This document shows positions 61,897 to 64,000 of a stretch of 64,000 nucleotides of DNA, one piece after another (positions within the stretch are counted from its first letter, which is position 1; each line of letters begins with the position of its first letter). This stretch comes from Prevotella communis (GTDB lineage Bacteria; Bacteroidota; Bacteroidia; Bacteroidales; Bacteroidaceae). A program made the translations under genes and the position numbers. The notes beneath the pieces were generated by a model, which saw only the letters and a program-made list of their open reading frames with translations, did no database searches and was not told the origin of the DNA. Location: positions 3,286,001 to 3,350,000 of the forward strand of contig NZ_CP091792.1 of NCBI RefSeq assembly GCF_022024115.1. Reading direction: 5' to 3'.

Positions 61897-63056
61897 AATA
61901 CAATTTCGATGAAATAGTAGACCGTCGCGGCACAGGCTGTGTGAAGTGGGATGAGATGCCAAATGGGTCCGTCATACCCCTCTGGGTGGCCGATATGGAT
62001 TTCAAGGCAGCACCAGCCATTCAGGCTGCCTTGCGTAAACGGATGGAGCATGGCATCTTTGGCTATACTATTGTAGAAGAGCCGTACTACGGTTCTATTA
62101 TCTCCTGGTTCCAGCGTCGCCACCAGTGGACCATCCGCCGTGAAGAGATTCTCTACACCACCGGTGTGGTGCCTGCCATGTCGGTTGCCATCAAGGCGCT
62201 GACAATGCCAGGAGAGAAAGTACTTATCCTATCGCCCGACTACAACTGTTTCTTTTCCAGCATCCGTAATAACGGCTGTGAGGTATCAGAGAGCATACTG
62301 CAATTCAGCAGCAGCGACAACCGCTTCGAGGTTGACTGGCAGGATTTCGAGTCGAAATGTGCCGACGAGAAAACCACCGTGTTCCTGCTTTGTAATCCTC
62401 ACAACCCCACGGGTCGTGTATGGACAAAGGAAGAACTGGAGCGCATGAACACTATCTGCATGAAATATGGTGTCAAGGTGGTGAGCGATGAGATTCACTG
62501 TGAACTCATCATGCCAGGTCATCGTTTCCAGCCCTTTGCGGCTGTGAGCGAGGCCTGCCGACAGAACAGCGTCATACTGAACTCGCCCTCGAAATCATTC
62601 AACATAGCCGGTCTGCAGATTGCCAATATCATCTGCAGTCAACCCGAATGGCGCCGCCGACTGGACCGTGCCATCAATATTAATGAGGTGTGCGACGTGA
62701 ATCCCTTTGGTCCCGTAGCCCTGATGGCAGCCTATAACGAGAGCGAGGACTGGCTAGACGAACTCAACGCTTATCTCTGGGATAACTACACTGTTCTTTG
62801 CGATTTCGTCGCAAAGAACCTCCCCCAATGGAAAATGACGCCTCTTGAAGGCACCTACCTGCCATGGGTAGATATCACCGCCACCGGTCTCTCCTCTCAG
62901 GAATATGCCGACCACCTGCTGCAGAATGCCAAGGTGTGGGTGAACCCAGGCACCATGTATGGTCCCCAAAGCGGCGAAGGCTATATCCGCCTGAACATAG
63001 CGTGTACCAAGGCATTATTACTGGAAGCATTAAACAGAATAGCATCATGCAAATAG
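61893..63056 (+). CDS. MalY/PatB family PLP-dependent C-S lyase
   Basis: A 387-residue fold-type I PLP enzyme of the PatB/MalY group, which cleaves cystathionine or cysteine S-conjugates to thiol, pyruvate and ammonia. Markers are the N-terminal YNFDEIVDRRGTGCVKWD and PLWVADMDFKAAP, LLCNPHNPTGRVW, VVSDEIHCEL, the PLP Lys in NSPSKSFNIAGLQIAN, and the Arg of YIRLNIACTK. The start overlaps the DUF3737 stop (ATGA) and the end overlaps the next gene by 10 bp, so a three-gene unit is likely. It might also work as an aminotransferase. All key residues are present. Confidence 0.93.
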   Translation: MKYNFDEIVDRRGTGCVKWDEMPNGSVIPLWVADMDFKAAPAIQAALRKRMEHGIFGYTIVEEPYYGSIISWFQRRHQWTIRREEILYTTGVVPAMSVAIKALTMPGEKVLILSPDYNCFFSSIRNNGCEVSESILQFSSSDNRFEVDWQDFESKCADEKTTVFLLCNPHNPTGRVWTKEELERMNTICMKYGVKVVSDEIHCELIMPGHRFQPFAAVSEACRQNSVILNSPSKSFNIAGLQIANIICSQPEWRRRLDRAININEVCDVNPFGPVALMAAYNESEDWLDELNAYLWDNYTVLCDFVAKNLPQWKMTPLEGTYLPWVDITATGLSSQEYADHLLQNAKVWVNPGTMYGPQSGEGYIRLNIACTKALLLEALNRIASCK

Positions 63057-63520
63057 ACAGGGAACAACGTATCCGCAAGGCAGAGGAACTCTTTATGCAG
63101 GGTTTCAACTGCTCACAGTCAGTGGTGGCTGCTTTTGCCGATCTCTATGGTTATACCGAAGAACAAGCCCTGCGTATGAGCGCCGGCTTTGGCGGTGGCA
63201 TCGGACGCCTACGCCTGTCGTGTGGTGCCTTCAACGCATTAGCTTTACTAGCAGGACTGGATTGCGGTTCGGTGACCCCTGGCGATCGCGAGGGGAAGTC
63301 CTATAATTATAAAGTGGTACAGGAACTGGCAGCACACTTCAAGGAAGAGCACGGCAGTCTGATTTGTGCCGAACTCTTGAAACTCAAGAAGGGGGCACCC
63401 CTAACCTACGAAGCCTCAGAGCGCACCGCAGAATACTACAAGCAGCGCCCTTGCGTCAACCAGATTATCTCCGCGGCACGCATCTACTGCGACTACCTAG
63501 AGAAAAAGGAATCCATGTAA
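63047..63520 (+). CDS. C-GCAxxG-C-C family protein
   Basis: Start chosen at 63047 (MQIDREQRIRKAEELF); the open frame extends further left but only through the C-S lyase gene. The 157-residue protein has the family pattern GFNCSQSVVAAF, FGGGIGRLRLSCGAFNAL, a further Cys in SLICAELLKL, and RPCVNQIISAA near the end. Members are thought to be redox-active or metal-binding and often sit near thiol metabolism genes, which suits the C-S lyase upstream. No biochemical function is established. The stop lies inside the terminator hairpin. Confidence 0.85.
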   Translation: MQIDREQRIRKAEELFMQGFNCSQSVVAAFADLYGYTEEQALRMSAGFGGGIGRLRLSCGAFNALALLAGLDCGSVTPGDREGKSYNYKVVQELAAHFKEEHGSLICAELLKLKKGAPLTYEASERTAEYYKQRPCVNQIISAARIYCDYLEKKESM

Positions 63521-63538
63521 ACCACGGATTCCTTTTTT
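63503..63538 (+). terminator. Rho-independent terminator overlapping a stop codon
   Basis: Arms AAAAAGGAATCC (63503-63514) and GGATTCCTTTTT (63526-63537) form a 12-bp perfect stem with an 11-base loop and a T-run. The TAA stop of the C-GCAxxG-C-C gene is at 63518-63520, in the loop. The A/T symmetry would also let it work for transcription from the right. Confidence 0.85.
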
Positions 63539-63575
63539 CTGCGATAGAAACAAATCGCTGATTTCGTGTGCAGAG

Positions 63576-64000
63576 TTACGCATCCTTTTGCCTGGTACCC
63601 ATACGGGCCTCAACGACGTTGACCACATAGTCGCCCAACTTCTCACACTCGTTCACAAGGTCGATATAGATCGTACCTTCTGCATAGGTGTAAACCTGGT
63701 TGTTCACATCGATAATATTCTGAGCCTTCAACTGGTTGCGGTAGTTGTTGATCTCGTTCTCAATATTAAACGTGCGGTTCACGTCGTATGCCTCCTTGCG
63801 ACCCAGCATCAGCTTGTTCATCTGCGTAAGAGCCTGGTCGGTGAGCCCCATCATCTGATGCAGGTGATTATACTGCTTCTCAATGAAGTGATCGGACTTA
63901 GCCGCATATTTTCTATTAATCGTACGCGCCATATTGAAACAAGCATCACCGATAGACTCCAGCTCGCTGACCTCACGCAGCATGGCGCGAATCTTTCCCT
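63576..64000 (-). CDS. PhoU-domain C-terminus, probable Na/Pi cotransporter
   Basis: Partial gene whose frame stays open to the right edge (residues GKIRA continue before the Met at 63983). The visible 141 residues are helical and PhoU-like: SELESIGDACFNMARTINR, a long helix around HLHQMMGLTDQALTQM, ENEINNYRNQLKAQNI and NECEKLGDYVVNVVEARM. In Bacteroidetes this tail usually belongs to NptA-type Na+/phosphate cotransporters, where the membrane part would lie beyond the window. A free-standing PhoU is possible but less likely. Confidence 0.75.
   Translation of the reverse strand, partial: GKIRAMLREVSELESIGDACFNMARTINRKYAAKSDHFIEKQYNHLHQMMGLTDQALTQMNKLMLGRKEAYDVNRTFNIENEINNYRNQLKAQNIIDVNNQVYTYAEGTIYIDLVNECEKLGDYVVNVVEARMGTRQKDA

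Noticed and set aside
62864-63046. 61-codon extension of the C-GCAxxG-C-C gene
   Set aside because: It runs through the C-S lyase coding region and adds basic, non-conserved sequence.
1-64000. Mobile element or prophage
   Set aside because: No transposase, integrase, phage structural gene or tRNA-flanked attachment repeat was seen; HipBA alone is not evidence.

Overview
The window looks like a chromosomal segment of a member of the Bacteroidales, most probably a Prevotellaceae gut or rumen species. The evidence is a set of Bacteroidetes-type -7 boxes (TAnnTTTG) in front of most transcription units, no Shine-Dalgarno sequences, type V (FimA/Mfa-like) fimbrial lipoproteins, a type IX secretion (T9SS) C-terminal signal, and families typical of the phylum (DUF4468, DUF3575-OmpA, DUF5106, DUF3737). 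No rRNA, tRNA, CRISPR array, transposase or prophage gene was seen.

Layout. (1) 1-9.7 kb: the end of a HipB-like antitoxin gene and a HipA kinase; a DUF4468 protein; a fused peptidase C26/M19 protein next to an Lrp/AsnC regulator with a perfect 17-bp inverted repeat in its promoter; three tandem FKBP prolyl isomerases; miaB; and a membrane-anchored metallophosphoesterase. (2) 9.8-26.0 kb: a surface-glycan/LPS region. A tight nine-gene plus-strand operon holds two LtaS/EptA-like phosphotransferases flanking an MsbA-like ABC exporter, a DegT sugar aminotransferase, an LpxL-like acyltransferase, GT9, GT90 and GT4 glycosyltransferases and a LicD protein. Nearby are a WaaP-like kinase, a second LicD, GT2, GT25 and another GT4. 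Together these suggest assembly and phospho-decoration of lipid A-linked glycans. (3) 26.0-27.6 kb: a flavodoxin with a signal peptide, convergent with a DUF5106-thioredoxin protein.

(4) 26.8-60.1 kb, minus strand: the most striking part, an approximately 33-kb run of eleven co-directional genes. From its 5' end it encodes a DUF3575-OmpA outer-membrane protein, four large Mfa1-like fimbrillins and one Mfa2/FimB-like anchor, a FimA-like and a further fimbrillin-like lipoprotein, then two giant proteins (4,027 aa and about 2,341 aa) built from dozens of [YF]GG[GN] glycine-turn/beta-strand repeats, and finally the DUF5106-thioredoxin protein. The 4,027-aa protein has a signal peptide and a T9SS-type C-terminal domain. 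The second giant has a signal peptide, ricin-like, chitobiase-C-like and GLUG-like modules and the same repeats, but no T9SS signal. The arrangement recalls P. gingivalis mfa1-mfa5, where Mfa5 is a large T9SS-exported accessory subunit, so I infer a type V pilus system with giant repeat adhesins. I do not know this repeat family as a characterised one.

(5) 60.2-64 kb: a sirtuin lacking recognisable zinc cysteines, a DUF3737 beta-helix protein overlapping a MalY/PatB C-S lyase, a C-GCAxxG-C-C family protein ending in a terminator that contains its own stop codon, and the PhoU-like C-terminus of a gene (probably a Na/Pi cotransporter) that runs off the window.
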